From assembly GCF_023715105.1 (NCBI RefSeq), contig NZ_JAMBNO010000003.1, positions 250,001-284,809 of the forward strand: a stretch of DNA of 34,809 bases, read 5' to 3'. The notes beneath the pieces were generated by a model. The model searched no databases. It was given only the letters and a program-made list of their open reading frames with translations, and was not told the origin of the DNA. The stretch's first letter is position 1, and each line of letters opens with the position of its first letter. The DNA is from Hydrogenophaga intermedia. Its GTDB lineage: Bacteria; Pseudomonadota; Gammaproteobacteria; Burkholderiales; Burkholderiaceae_C. The translations under genes and the position numbers were made by a program. Positions 1-8,112 of the stretch are shown here, piece after piece.

Positions 1-2
1 AG

Positions 3-1634
3 GCGGCCAGCGCCGGCCTGCGCGAAGCCATCCTGGCGCGTGAGCGCTACGAGCGAGGTGGCGACGGTGTGGATCTGCACGTGCTGCAGGCGCAGATCGA
101 AGCGCTGGACGCCTGGAACTGGGAGAGCCGGGTTGCGCAGACTCTGGATCGGCTGCACCTCGATCCTGCGTTGCGCCTTGGCGAGTTGTCCGGGGGGAAC
201 CGCAAACGCGTCGCACTGGCGCAAGCCCTGGTGAGCCGCCCGGACGTGCTGCTGCTGGACGAACCGACCAACCACCTCGACCTGGACAGCATCGCCTGGC
301 TTGAGGAACTGCTGCTGGCGTTTCCAGGGTCCGTGGTGGTGATCAGCCACGACCGCGCCTTTCTGGACCGCGTGACCACACGCATCGTGGAACTTGACCG
401 CGGCCGGCTTGGCAGCTACCCGGGCAACTTCGCCCAATATCAGGCGCAGAAGGAGGCGCAGCTGGCACAGGAGGCGGTGGTCAACGCCAAGGCCGACAAG
501 CTGCTGGCGCAGGAGGAGGTCTGGATCCGCAAGGGCGTGGAAGCGCGTCGCACCCGCGCGCAAGGCCGCATCGTGCGGCTGGAGCGCCTGCGAGAGCAGC
601 GCGCCGGGCGGCGCGAAGCGCTCGGCCGAGTGAAGCTCGAGGTCGACACCGGTACCGCCAGCGGCAAGATCGTGGCCGAACTGCAAGGCGTCAGCAAATC
701 CTTCCCGTTGCCCGGCGGTGGGCGCAAGACGGTGGTGCACGATTTCTCGGCCACGATCCTTCGTGGCGACAAGATCGGGGTGATCGGCCCCAACGGCGCG
801 GGCAAGACGACGCTGCTCAAGCTGATCCTGGGCGAGCTGGCGCCCGATGCAGGCGTGGTGCGCCAGGGCAGCCGGCTGCAGGTGGCGTACTTCGACCAGC
901 TGCGCGAGCAGATCAACCTCGACGCGACGCTCGAAGACTTCATCAGCCCCGGCAGCGAGTGGATCGAGATCGGCGACAAGCGCACGCACGTCAAGAGCTA
1001 CCTGAGCGACTTTCTCTTTTCCCCTGCGCGCGCCAACGCCCCGGTGCGCACCCTGTCGGGCGGTGAACGCAACCGCCTGCTGCTGGCACGCCTGTTCGCG
1101 CGGCCGGCCAACGTGCTGGTGCTGGACGAGCCCACGAACGACCTCGACATCGACACCCTGGAGTTGCTGGAGGACCTGCTGCAGCAGTACGACGGCACGG
1201 TGTTCCTGGTCAGCCACGACCGGCGCTTCCTCGACAACGTGGTGACGAGCACGCTGGTGGCCGAAGGCGAGGGACGCTGGCGCGAGTACGTGGGCGACGT
1301 GCAGGACTGGCTCACGCAATCGGCTCGCGCCGCACAACAGGCCCCATCCTCGGCGGTCGCCTCTCCCCGACCGGAGCCCGAGCGAGCGGCAGCGCCGGCG
1401 GATGCGTCCAGCCGGCGCAAGCTCAGCTACAAGGAACAACGCGAGCTCGACGCCCTGCCCGCGCGCATCGCGGCGCTGGAGGCTGAGCAGGCCGCACTCT
1501 CGGCCGAGCTGGGCGACGGCAGCCTCTACGGCACGCAGCCTGCGCGCGCGGCCGAACTGGCCGAGCGGCTGGTGGCGGTGGAGGAGGAATGGCTCGCGGC
1601 CCTGGAGCGCCAGGAGACGCTCAGCGCACGCTGA
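3..1634 (+). CDS. uup: ABC-F family ATPase, Uup-like (5' end cut by window)
   Basis: This is a soluble ATPase with two ATP-binding cassettes and no membrane segment. Uup-type ABC-F proteins act on ribosomes and on branched DNA intermediates and limit precise transposon excision. The frame is open from the first bases of the window, so the true start and the first Walker A motif lie upstream. About 544 residues are present, against about 635 in E. coli Uup. Cassette 1 shows the signature LSGGNRKRV, Walker B LLLDEPTNHLD and the H-loop SHDRAFLD. Cassette 2 shows Walker A GPNGAGKTT, signature LSGGERNR, Walker B LVLDEPTNDLD and H-loop SHDRRFLD. The C-terminal 75 residues are charged and coiled-coil-like, beginning RRKLSYKEQREL, as in the DNA-binding tail of Uup. 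That tail is the reason for preferring Uup over EttA or other ABC-F members. Confidence 0.93.
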   Translation, partial: AASAGLREAILARERYERGGDGVDLHVLQAQIEALDAWNWESRVAQTLDRLHLDPALRLGELSGGNRKRVALAQALVSRPDVLLLDEPTNHLDLDSIAWLEELLLAFPGSVVVISHDRAFLDRVTTRIVELDRGRLGSYPGNFAQYQAQKEAQLAQEAVVNAKADKLLAQEEVWIRKGVEARRTRAQGRIVRLERLREQRAGRREALGRVKLEVDTGTASGKIVAELQGVSKSFPLPGGGRKTVVHDFSATILRGDKIGVIGPNGAGKTTLLKLILGELAPDAGVVRQGSRLQVAYFDQLREQINLDATLEDFISPGSEWIEIGDKRTHVKSYLSDFLFSPARANAPVRTLSGGERNRLLLARLFARPANVLVLDEPTNDLDIDTLELLEDLLQQYDGTVFLVSHDRRFLDNVVTSTLVAEGEGRWREYVGDVQDWLTQSARAAQQAPSSAVASPRPEPERAAAPADASSRRKLSYKEQRELDALPARIAALEAEQAALSAELGDGSLYGTQPARAAELAERLVAVEEEWLAALERQETLSAR

Positions 1635-1646
1635 CGCCAGGCGTTG

Positions 1647-3050
1647 TCAGGTGACCTGCGCGACGCGACGCGAATAGGTGCGCCAGAAACCCGCGTCCTG
1701 CGTGGTCGCGAAGTTGATGCGCATGAGCGTGCTGGGCGCCCGCGCGGCGTGGAACAGCGCGCCCGGCGCGATCAGGTGACCGTCATCAAGCAAACGCTGC
1801 GCGAGTGCATCGGTGTCCACGCCCGTGTCGACCCAGCCGAACAGCCCCATGGGTTCGGCGACGAAACGACAGCCTGCGGCCATCGCGAGCTTGGCGCTGC
1901 GCGAGCGCGCCGCATCCAGCCGCACCCGGATGCGCTCGGCGTGGCGGCGCAGCTGGCCGTGTTCGATGCAGTGCGCGAGCGCCTTCTCCAGGAGCGCGGG
2001 CGTGGTCAAGGTGCTCAGCAGCTTGGTGTCGAGCAAGGCCTCGACCAGCGCAGGTGGCGCGGCCAGGAAGCCGATGCGCCAGTTGGGCGCAAGGATCTTG
2101 GCAAAACCGCCCACGTAGATCGTGCGCTGCAGGCCATCGAGCGCGCTCAGGCGCGTCGCGTGTTCGGGCGCCAGGTGGCTGTAGGTGTCGTCCTCGACGA
2201 TGTGGAAACCGTGTCGCTGGGCCATCTGCAGCAACCGGTGCGCACTGCCAGGTGACAGGCTGTAGCCGGTGGGGTTGTGTAGCACGCTCACGCTCACGTA
2301 CAGCTTGGGTCGGTGCGCCTCGGCCAGGCGCTGCATCACGTCAAGGTCAGGCCCTTCGGGGCCGCGGGGCACCGGCAGCACGCGCATGCCCAGCGCGGCC
2401 AGGCGCGCGAACTCCACCGCCCAGCCCGGCTCCTCCACCATCACCGGGTCGCCCGGTCGCAGCAGTGTGCGGCTCACGATGTCCAGCGCATGGGTGGCGC
2501 CCACGGTGGTGATGATCTGTTCGGGCGACGCATGCACGCTGTGACCAGCCAGCTTCTGTGACAGCACGCGCCGCAGCCCGCTGTCGCCCATGGGCTCGCC
2601 GTAGTGCAGCGAGGCGTCGTTCAGCGCTCGGGTACCGACCATGCGGCGCACCGCGGCTGGCATGAACGCTGTTTCCAGCCAGTCCGGCGGAAACACACCC
2701 ATGCCGGGCTGCGGCTTGTCGCTCACGCGATGAAACATCCCGCGGATGAGCGCGCTCGCGTTGATCGGCCCCGGGCTGGCCGGCGTCGGCGGGCGGCTGT
2801 GCGTATCGCTGCGCGGCGCCAGCGGCTCGCGCACGAAGAAGCCTCGCTGCTTGCGTGCGTGCACCAGGCCTTGCGCCAGCAGCAGGTCGTAGGCCGCCAC
2901 GACGGTGGACGGGCTCACACCGTGCACGCGCGCGCACTCGCGCACCGAGGGCAGGCGCGCGCCGGGCGCCAACAACCGCTGGCGGATTCGCTCGGCGTAA
3001 CGCTCGGCCAGTTGCTCCGTGAGCGACTGTGTCGCGCTCTTCATCAACAT
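1647..3050 (-). CDS. MocR/PdxR-type GntR regulator fused to an aminotransferase fold
   Basis: This transcriptional regulator is 467 residues long, the usual length for the MocR subfamily. Residues 8-75 form a GntR winged helix (LPSVRECARVHGVSPSTV). After a proline-rich linker at about 80-95, residues 110-460 form a class I aminotransferase domain. The domain keeps HNPTG at 258-262, an aspartate pair at 287-288 and the probable PLP lysine K318 in GGFAKILAPNWR. In this family PLP or an amino-PLP adduct is the effector, not a substrate. The gene diverges from a LysE/EamA/aminotransferase operon across 130 nt of repeat-rich DNA, so it probably controls that operon and itself. The start could be the first or the third codon (MLM). 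It converges with uup, with 12 nt between stops. Confidence 0.92.
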   Translation of the reverse strand: MLMKSATQSLTEQLAERYAERIRQRLLAPGARLPSVRECARVHGVSPSTVVAAYDLLLAQGLVHARKQRGFFVREPLAPRSDTHSRPPTPASPGPINASALIRGMFHRVSDKPQPGMGVFPPDWLETAFMPAAVRRMVGTRALNDASLHYGEPMGDSGLRRVLSQKLAGHSVHASPEQIITTVGATHALDIVSRTLLRPGDPVMVEEPGWAVEFARLAALGMRVLPVPRGPEGPDLDVMQRLAEAHRPKLYVSVSVLHNPTGYSLSPGSAHRLLQMAQRHGFHIVEDDTYSHLAPEHATRLSALDGLQRTIYVGGFAKILAPNWRIGFLAAPPALVEALLDTKLLSTLTTPALLEKALAHCIEHGQLRRHAERIRVRLDAARSRSAKLAMAAGCRFVAEPMGLFGWVDTGVDTDALAQRLLDDGHLIAPGALFHAARAPSTLMRINFATTQDAGFWRTYSRRVAQVT

Positions 3051-3063
3051 GGGCAGGGACTCG

Positions 3064-3105
3064 GCTGTATGGGTGGCTCAGACCATACAGCTTCCGATCT
3101 GAGCC
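3064..3105. repeat. Two interlocked inverted repeats in the divergent promoter region
   Basis: Arm A, GCTGTATGG (3064-3072), pairs with CCATACAGC (3083-3091). Arm B, GGCTCAGA (3075-3082), pairs with TCTGAGCC (3098-3105). The order A-B-A'-B' is interlocked, so both pairings cannot form as simple hairpins at once. The site is 14-55 nt upstream of the MocR-type gene and 76-117 nt upstream of the LysE gene. The simplest reading is a pair of overlapping operators for the regulator. Confidence 0.75.
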
Positions 3106-3153
3106 GGTCAACTGTACTGATCGTGTATTGACCAGCAAGGGTACATTGATCGT
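3106..3153. promoter_or_regulatory. Candidate regulator sites: GGTCAA inverted repeat and TGATCGT direct repeat
   Basis: GGTCAA (3106-3111) faces TTGACC (3128-3133), and TGATCGT is repeated at 3118-3124 and 3147-3153, 29 nt apart. MocR-type regulators are known to bind tandem direct repeats near divergent promoters, so the TGATCGT pair is a reasonable candidate operator. No convincing -35/-10 pair could be fixed. Assignment to this regulator is inference. Confidence 0.5.
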
Positions 3154-3180
3154 CCCGGCACCGCCAGTCCCCCTGTTTCC

Positions 3181-3795
3181 ATGTCTGCCACCGAACTGAC
3201 CGCCCTGCTGATCTTCTGCACCGCGATGAGCTTCTCGCCGGGGCCCAACACCACGTTGTCCACCGCACTCGCGGCCAACTTCGGTTTGCGGCGCGCGTTG
3301 CGCTTCTGCCTCGCGGTGCCCACCGGCTGGACGCTGCTGATGCTAGCCACCGGCCTGGGTGTCGGCGCGCTCATCACCGGCGTTCCCGTGCTGCGTTGGG
3401 GCGTCAAGCTCACCGGCGTCGCCTACATGCTGTGGCTGGCCTGGCAACTCGCGGGCGCATCACGCCTGGCGCAGGCCGACCCGTTGCGACTGCAGGTCAC
3501 TTTCTGGCAGGGCGTGAGCCTGCAGTTCGTCAACATCAAGGCCTGGATGCTGGCGCTCACGCTGAGTGCGGGCTGGGTGGTCAGCAGTGCCGGCGCGCCC
3601 GCGGCGAATCCGGGCGAGCGGCTGGCCATCGTCTGTGTGGTGATGGTCTTGTTTGCATTCAGCAGCAACTTTGCCTACGCGCTCATCGGCTCGTTGCTGC
3701 GCGATTGGCTCGCCCGCGGGCGGCGCCTGCTGTGGTTCAACCGCGTGCTGGCCGGGGTGCTGGTCGCCACGGCCCTGTGGATGCTCACCGTATGA
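3181..3795 (+). CDS. LysE/RhtB family amino acid exporter
   Basis: This inner-membrane protein of 204 residues has about six hydrophobic segments, the normal size for the LysE/RhtB superfamily. Members export amino acids such as lysine, threonine or homoserine. The diagnostic N-terminal motif FSPGPNTTL lies at about residues 17-26. The start ATG at 3181 has no clear Shine-Dalgarno sequence, unlike several later genes of the cluster. The stop overlaps the start of the next permease by four bases (ATGA), which implies translational coupling. As first gene of the operon it suggests that an amino acid or close derivative accumulates and is exported. The substrate cannot be read from the sequence. 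Confidence 0.9.
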   Translation: MSATELTALLIFCTAMSFSPGPNTTLSTALAANFGLRRALRFCLAVPTGWTLLMLATGLGVGALITGVPVLRWGVKLTGVAYMLWLAWQLAGASRLAQADPLRLQVTFWQGVSLQFVNIKAWMLALTLSAGWVVSSAGAPAANPGERLAIVCVVMVLFAFSSNFAYALIGSLLRDWLARGRRLLWFNRVLAGVLVATALWMLTV

Positions 3796-4736
3796 AAGAC
3801 GAAACCCGCGGCATGCTGCTGGGTCTGGTGGGGGTGGCTGTCTTCGGCCTCACGCTGCCCATGACGCGCCTGGCCACCGGCAGCGCCGACGCGCCACAAC
3901 TCTCGCCCTGGTTCGTGACCTGGGCGCGCGCGGCCATCGCCGGCCTGCTCTCCGTCGCCTGGCTGTGGGCCACGCGCGCGCCCTGGCCTCAGCCAGCGCA
4001 TCGCGGCCCGCTGGCGCTGGCGGCGCTGGGTAACGTGCTCGGATTTCCGCTGCTGCTGGGCTGGGCGCTGCGGCACGTGAGCGCCAGCCACGCGGCGGTG
4101 TTCATTGCCCTGCTGCCGCTGGCCACCGCGGCCGTGGCAGCCTGGCTCATGCACCAGCGCGCACGCCTGGGCTTCTGGGTGTTCGCCGTGCTGGGCAGCT
4201 TGCTCGTGATGGTCTACAGCCTGCTGCGTGCCCACCAGATGGGTCATGGTTTCGGCCTGACCTGGGCCGATTCGCTGCTCGTGGGCGCCGTGATGGCTGC
4301 GGCACTGGGCTACGTGGGCGGCACGCAGGTCACGCCCGCGCTCGGTGCCGAGCGCGTGATCAGCTGGATCTGCGCGCTCGCACTGCCGGTCACGTTGCCC
4401 GGTGCGCTGCTCACCTGGCCCGAAGGCCCGGTGCGGACCGGTGCGTGGCTGGCGCTGGGCTATGTTGCCGTGTTCTCCATGTGGGCGGGCTTCTTTGCGT
4501 GGTTCCGCGGGCTCGCGCTGGGCGGCGCCTTGCGCGTGAGCCAACTGCAGCTCTTGCAACCCTTCATCGCCATCGGCGTGGCCGTACCGCTGCTGGGGGA
4601 AACGCTGGACAAGCTCACCCTGGTGTTCGCGCTGGCCGTGGTGGTCAGCGTGTTCGCCGGCCGCCGCTTTGGCGCCGCGCCACCGCCTGCCGCATCCACA
4701 GACACGTTACCCACCCCCGTCAAGGCCACGCCATGA
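3792..4736 (+). CDS. EamA/DMT-superfamily permease
   Basis: This is a membrane protein of 314 residues made of two five-helix repeats, typical of the drug/metabolite transporter superfamily with two EamA domains. The first repeat begins GMLLGLVGVAVFGLTLPMTR. The second half includes SMWAGFFAWFRGLALGG followed by VSQLQLLQPFIAIGVAVPLLGE, the usual end of the second EamA domain. The start is taken at 3792, where ATG overlaps the LysE stop. An earlier in-frame extension exists only as read-through of the LysE gene. Its own stop overlaps the following aminotransferase start by ATGA. Two putative exporters in a row suggest export of one metabolite and its precursor or product; the substrate is unknown. 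Confidence 0.9.
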   Translation: MKDETRGMLLGLVGVAVFGLTLPMTRLATGSADAPQLSPWFVTWARAAIAGLLSVAWLWATRAPWPQPAHRGPLALAALGNVLGFPLLLGWALRHVSASHAAVFIALLPLATAAVAAWLMHQRARLGFWVFAVLGSLLVMVYSLLRAHQMGHGFGLTWADSLLVGAVMAAALGYVGGTQVTPALGAERVISWICALALPVTLPGALLTWPEGPVRTGAWLALGYVAVFSMWAGFFAWFRGLALGGALRVSQLQLLQPFIAIGVAVPLLGETLDKLTLVFALAVVVSVFAGRRFGAAPPPAASTDTLPTPVKATP

Positions 4737-5929
4737 ACAAGACATCCTGGACCCTGTCGCGCCGTGCCGAGCGCATGAATCCGTCCGTGCTGCGCGAGAT
4801 CCTCAAGGTGACCGAGCGGCCTGGCATCATCAGCTTCGCGGGTGGCCTGCCATCGCCCAGAACGTTCCCGGTCAGTGCCTTCGCCGAGGCTTGTGCCGAG
4901 GTGTTGCGCCTGGACGCTTCGGCTGCGCTGCAATATGCCGCCAGCGAAGGCCATGCGCCGCTGCGCGAGTGGGTGGCGAGTCAACTGCCCTGGAACGTGG
5001 ACGCCTCGCAGGTGCTCATCACCACCGGCAGCCAGCAGGGGCTCGACCTGGTCGCCAAGGTGTTGATCGACAGCGGCAGCCGCGTGCTGGTGGAAACGCC
5101 CACCTACCTGGGCGCGCTGCAGGCCTTCACGCCGATGGAGCCGCACTTCCAGGGCGTGGCCAGCGACGCCGAGGGCGTGGACCCCGACGACCTGCGGCGC
5201 CAGGCGCCGGGTGCGCGCTTCGCCTATCTGTTGCCCAACTTCCAGAACCCCACCGGCCGCACGATGAGCGAGGCCCGCCGCGCCGCCGTGGTGCAAGCCG
5301 CGGCCGAAGCCGGTCTGCCCATCGTGGAGGACAACCCCTATGGCGACCTCTGGTTCCACGCGCCGCCGCCGGCGCCGCTGACCGCACGCAACCCCGAGGG
5401 CAGCCTCTACCTGGGCTCGTTCTCCAAGGTGCTCGCGCCAGGGCTGCGCCTGGGCTACCTCGTGGCGCCCAAGGCGCTCTACCCCAAGTTGCTGCAAGCC
5501 AAGCAGGCGGCCGACCTGCACACCCCCGGTTTCAACCAGCGCCTGGTGAGTCGCGTGCTCGAGGGCAACTTCCTCGAGCGCCACGTGCCCACCATCCGCG
5601 CGCTGTACCACGCGCAATGCAACGCCATGCTCGCCGCGCTGCAGCGCGAGATGGCCGGACTGGACGTGCAATGGAACGCGCCCGACGGCGGCATGTTCCT
5701 GTGGCTGCGCCTGCCCGAGGGCATGGACGCGGTGGCGCTGCTGCCACACGCGGTGGAGCGCGGCGTGGCTTTCGTGCCTGGCGCACCGTTCTACACCGAT
5801 CGGCCCGACCCGCGCGCACTGCGCCTGTCCTTCGTCACGGCCAGCGTCGAGCAGATCGATCGCGGCATTGCGGCGCTGGCGCAGACGGTTCGCGAACACC
5901 TGCCACGTACCGTCACTGTGGCCGCATGA
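4733..5929 (+). CDS. PLP-dependent aminotransferase, 2-aminoadipate (LysN)-like
   Basis: This fold-type I aminotransferase of 398 residues belongs to the class I/II group that includes LysN/2-aminoadipate and broad alpha-amino acid transaminases. Visible motifs are FAGGLPSPRTFP (35-46), the cofactor loop TTGSQQGLDL (98-106), NPTG (172-175), VEDNPYG with D200, the Schiff-base lysine K232 in GSFSKVLAPGLRLGY, and substrate-carboxylate arginine candidates near the C-terminus. The start at 4733 gives a four-base overlap with the permease and puts the first conserved motif at the expected distance. It differs from the regulator at 1647-3050 in having no winged helix. In this operon it probably interconverts the amino acid and keto acid forms of the unknown substrate. 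Confidence 0.93.
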   Translation: MNKTSWTLSRRAERMNPSVLREILKVTERPGIISFAGGLPSPRTFPVSAFAEACAEVLRLDASAALQYAASEGHAPLREWVASQLPWNVDASQVLITTGSQQGLDLVAKVLIDSGSRVLVETPTYLGALQAFTPMEPHFQGVASDAEGVDPDDLRRQAPGARFAYLLPNFQNPTGRTMSEARRAAVVQAAAEAGLPIVEDNPYGDLWFHAPPPAPLTARNPEGSLYLGSFSKVLAPGLRLGYLVAPKALYPKLLQAKQAADLHTPGFNQRLVSRVLEGNFLERHVPTIRALYHAQCNAMLAALQREMAGLDVQWNAPDGGMFLWLRLPEGMDAVALLPHAVERGVAFVPGAPFYTDRPDPRALRLSFVTASVEQIDRGIAALAQTVREHLPRTVTVAA

Positions 5930-6543
5930 GCCTTCACCTCTGGGGCCGACTGAGCTCGATCAACGTGCGCAAGGTGGTGCTGTGCGCCCAGTGGCTCGAC
6001 CTTGAACTGCCGCGCACCGACGCCGGCATGGCCTTCGGCGTCGTTGACACCCCCGCCTACCGCGCCCTCAACCCCAACGGTCTGGTGCCCGTGTTGCAGG
6101 ACGGCGACTTCACGCTCTGGGAGAGCAATGCCATCGTGCGCTACCTGTGCGCGCGAGAGGGGCGCGGCTACCCCGCGGACCTGCGTCTGCGCGCCGACGC
6201 CGAGCGCTGGATGGACTGGCAGCAGACCACGCTCAACCGCGCCAGCGGCCCCGCTTTCGTGCAATGGGTTCGCACGCCCGCCGCGCAGCGCGATCATGCT
6301 GCGATCGCCGCATCGGTCAAGGCCACCGAGCCGCTGCTCACCTGGCTCGACCAGCACCTCGCGCAGCGCGCCTTCATGCTCGGCGACGAACCCGGCATGG
6401 CCGACTTTCCGATCGCCTGCGAGCTGCACCGCTGGTTCGGCCTGCCGCAAGCGCGCCCCGCGTGGCCTCACCTCCAGCGTTACTTCGACCATTGGCTCGC
6501 CCAGCCCTGCGCCCGCGGCGTGCTTGACCTTCCCCTGTCCTGA
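5926..6543 (+). CDS. Glutathione S-transferase family protein
   Basis: This cytosolic GST-fold protein has 205 residues. The N-terminal thioredoxin-like domain (1-80) has LWGRLSSINVRKV, with S10/S11 at the place of the usual catalytic Ser or Cys, then NPNGLVPVLQDG with the cis-proline and WESNAIVRYL, the glutathione gamma-glutamyl site. The all-helical domain follows, with MLGDEPGMADFPIAC as the conserved N-capping region. The start ATG at 5926 overlaps the aminotransferase stop by four bases, making this the fourth gene in a chain of overlaps. It may detoxify a reactive intermediate of the pathway or use glutathione in an isomerisation step; the operon position is the only support for that. 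Confidence 0.9.
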   Translation: MSLHLWGRLSSINVRKVVLCAQWLDLELPRTDAGMAFGVVDTPAYRALNPNGLVPVLQDGDFTLWESNAIVRYLCAREGRGYPADLRLRADAERWMDWQQTTLNRASGPAFVQWVRTPAAQRDHAAIAASVKATEPLLTWLDQHLAQRAFMLGDEPGMADFPIACELHRWFGLPQARPAWPHLQRYFDHWLAQPCARGVLDLPLS

Positions 6544-6552
6544 GTGCTTTCC

Positions 6553-7428
6553 ATGAAAACCCGCCCCTTCGCCCAGGTCGACGTCTTCACGGCCACGCCG
6601 TACCGCGGCAATCCGCTCGCGGTGGTGCTCGACGGCTCGGACCTGAGCACCGAGCAGATGCAGCATTTCACCAACTGGACCAACCTGTCGGAGTGCACCT
6701 TCTTGCTGCCGCCCAGCGACGAAGCCCGACAGGCAGGCGCCGACTACCGCGTGCGCATCTTCTGCCCCGGGCGCGAGCTCCCCTTCGCCGGCCACCCCAC
6801 GCTCGGCACGGCCCACACCTGGCTGGCCGCGGGCGGGCGTCCGCAGGGTGAGCATGTGGTGCAGGAGTGTGGTGTGGGCCTGGTGAAGATCCGCCGCGAC
6901 GGCGCACGCCTCGCGTTCGCCGCACCCCCGCTGCGCCGCTCGGGCCCGCTGGACGACGCCGACCTGACGCTGATCGCACGCGGCCTGGGTGTGACGCGCG
7001 ACGACATCGTGGCCCACAGCTGGTGCGACAACGGCCCGGGCTGGCGCGGTGTGATGCTGCGCAGCGCCGAACAGGTGCTTGCAATCAAGCCCGACGCCGC
7101 CGTGCTCGCGGGTCTGGACGTGGGCGTCGTCGGACCCCGCGGCAAGGTGGGCGTGGTGGGCGCTTCGCACGCCGAGGACATCGCCTTCGAGGTGCGCGCC
7201 TTCTTCCCGGGCAACAACGGCCTCGTCGAAGACCCGGTGACCGGCAGCCTCAACGCAGCGCTTGCGCAGTGGCTCATCGGCGCCGGCATGGCGCCCGAGC
7301 GCTACGTGGCCGCCCAGGGGACGGCGCTGCAGCGCGCCGGCCGCGTGCACGTGGAGCGCGCGAGCGACGGCACGGTGTGGATCGGTGGCGAGACGGTCAC
7401 CTGCATCCAGGGCACGGTTCAGCTCTGA
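6553..7428 (+). CDS. PhzF family isomerase/epimerase-like protein
   Basis: This protein of 291 residues has the two-fold diaminopimelate-epimerase-like architecture of PhzF, which isomerises trans-2,3-dihydro-3-hydroxyanthranilate. Motifs are VDVFTATPYRGNPLAV (9-25), NLSECTFL with the catalytic acid E47, LPFAGHPTLGTAHTW in repeat 1, and EDPVTGSLNAALAQWL in repeat 2. The ATG at 6553 is preferred because it puts the family N-terminus at the right place; a GTG at 6544 is possible and would add three residues. No other phenazine gene is present, so phenazine synthesis is not indicated. Most PhzF homologues outside phenazine clusters have unknown substrates. A proton-shift or epimerisation on the operon's amino acid is plausible. 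Confidence 0.92.
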   Translation: MKTRPFAQVDVFTATPYRGNPLAVVLDGSDLSTEQMQHFTNWTNLSECTFLLPPSDEARQAGADYRVRIFCPGRELPFAGHPTLGTAHTWLAAGGRPQGEHVVQECGVGLVKIRRDGARLAFAAPPLRRSGPLDDADLTLIARGLGVTRDDIVAHSWCDNGPGWRGVMLRSAEQVLAIKPDAAVLAGLDVGVVGPRGKVGVVGASHAEDIAFEVRAFFPGNNGLVEDPVTGSLNAALAQWLIGAGMAPERYVAAQGTALQRAGRVHVERASDGTVWIGGETVTCIQGTVQL

Positions 7429-7439
7429 AGGACACCCCG

Positions 7440-8108
7440 ATGCATGCCGCCTTCGACCACCTCGTTGTCGCGGCCGCCTCGTTAGACGAAGGGGTGGCCT
7501 GGTGCGAACGAACGCTCAAGCGCACGCCGGCCCCGGGCGGCGCGCATGCCCTCTTCGGCACCCACAACCGCCTGCTGCGGCTCGACGGTGCCGAGCGCGC
7601 CTACCTCGAAGTGATCGCGATCAACCCCGCCGCGCGGCCCACACGCGCGCATCCGCTCAAGCGCTGGTTCGACTTCGATGACCCCGCCTTGCGCGAGCGG
7701 CTGCAGCGCCAGGGCCCGCAGGTCATCCACTGGGTGGCGCGCGTCGACGACATCGAGGCCGCCCGCCGGGCCTGGCTCGCGCTGGGACTCGACCCGGGCC
7801 CGGTGCTCACGGCCTCTCGCGACACGCCGCGCGGCCTGCTGCAGTGGCGCATCACCGTGCGCGACGACGGCGCGCGCCTGTTCGATGGCGTGCTCCCCAC
7901 GCTCATCCAGTGGAGCGGCCCTCACCCCGCGCACACCCTGCCCGAGAGCGGCCTGCGGCTGCAGGGGCTCGGGCTCGCGCACCCGCAGGCCGTGGCCGTG
8001 CACACCGCGCTGGCCGCCATCGGCCTGCACGCGCAAGCGGTGGACAACGGCGAACCCGCCATCACACCGCGCCTCTTCGACCGCGAACAGGCACGGGAAC
8101 TGCGTTGA
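7440..8108 (+). CDS. VOC-superfamily (glyoxalase-like) protein
   Basis: This protein of 222 residues opens with FDHLVVAAASLDEGVAWCERTL, the typical first beta-alpha unit of glyoxalase-like vicinal-oxygen-chelate proteins. H7 and E65 region residues (AYLEVIAINP) are the likely metal ligands. The second half (LQGLGLAHPQAVAVHTALAAIGL) repeats the fold weakly, as in the Glyoxalase_3 group. AAGGA at 7428-7432, seven bases before the ATG at 7440, is a good ribosome binding site and fixes the start. Members act as dioxygenases, isomerases, glyoxalases or binding proteins, so the reaction cannot be assigned. It sits 11 nt after the PhzF gene and 4 nt before the dehydratase gene. Confidence 0.85.
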   Translation: MHAAFDHLVVAAASLDEGVAWCERTLKRTPAPGGAHALFGTHNRLLRLDGAERAYLEVIAINPAARPTRAHPLKRWFDFDDPALRERLQRQGPQVIHWVARVDDIEAARRAWLALGLDPGPVLTASRDTPRGLLQWRITVRDDGARLFDGVLPTLIQWSGPHPAHTLPESGLRLQGLGLAHPQAVAVHTALAAIGLHAQAVDNGEPAITPRLFDREQARELR

Positions 8109-8112
8109 CACC

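Noticed and set aside
5791..7350. Open frame of 519 codons opposite the GST and PhzF genes
   Set aside because: Crosses two well supported genes and shows no conserved block.
6553..7428. Phenazine biosynthesis cluster suggested by PhzF
   Set aside because: No phzA/B, D, E or G homologue is present; PhzF proteins are common outside phenazine clusters.
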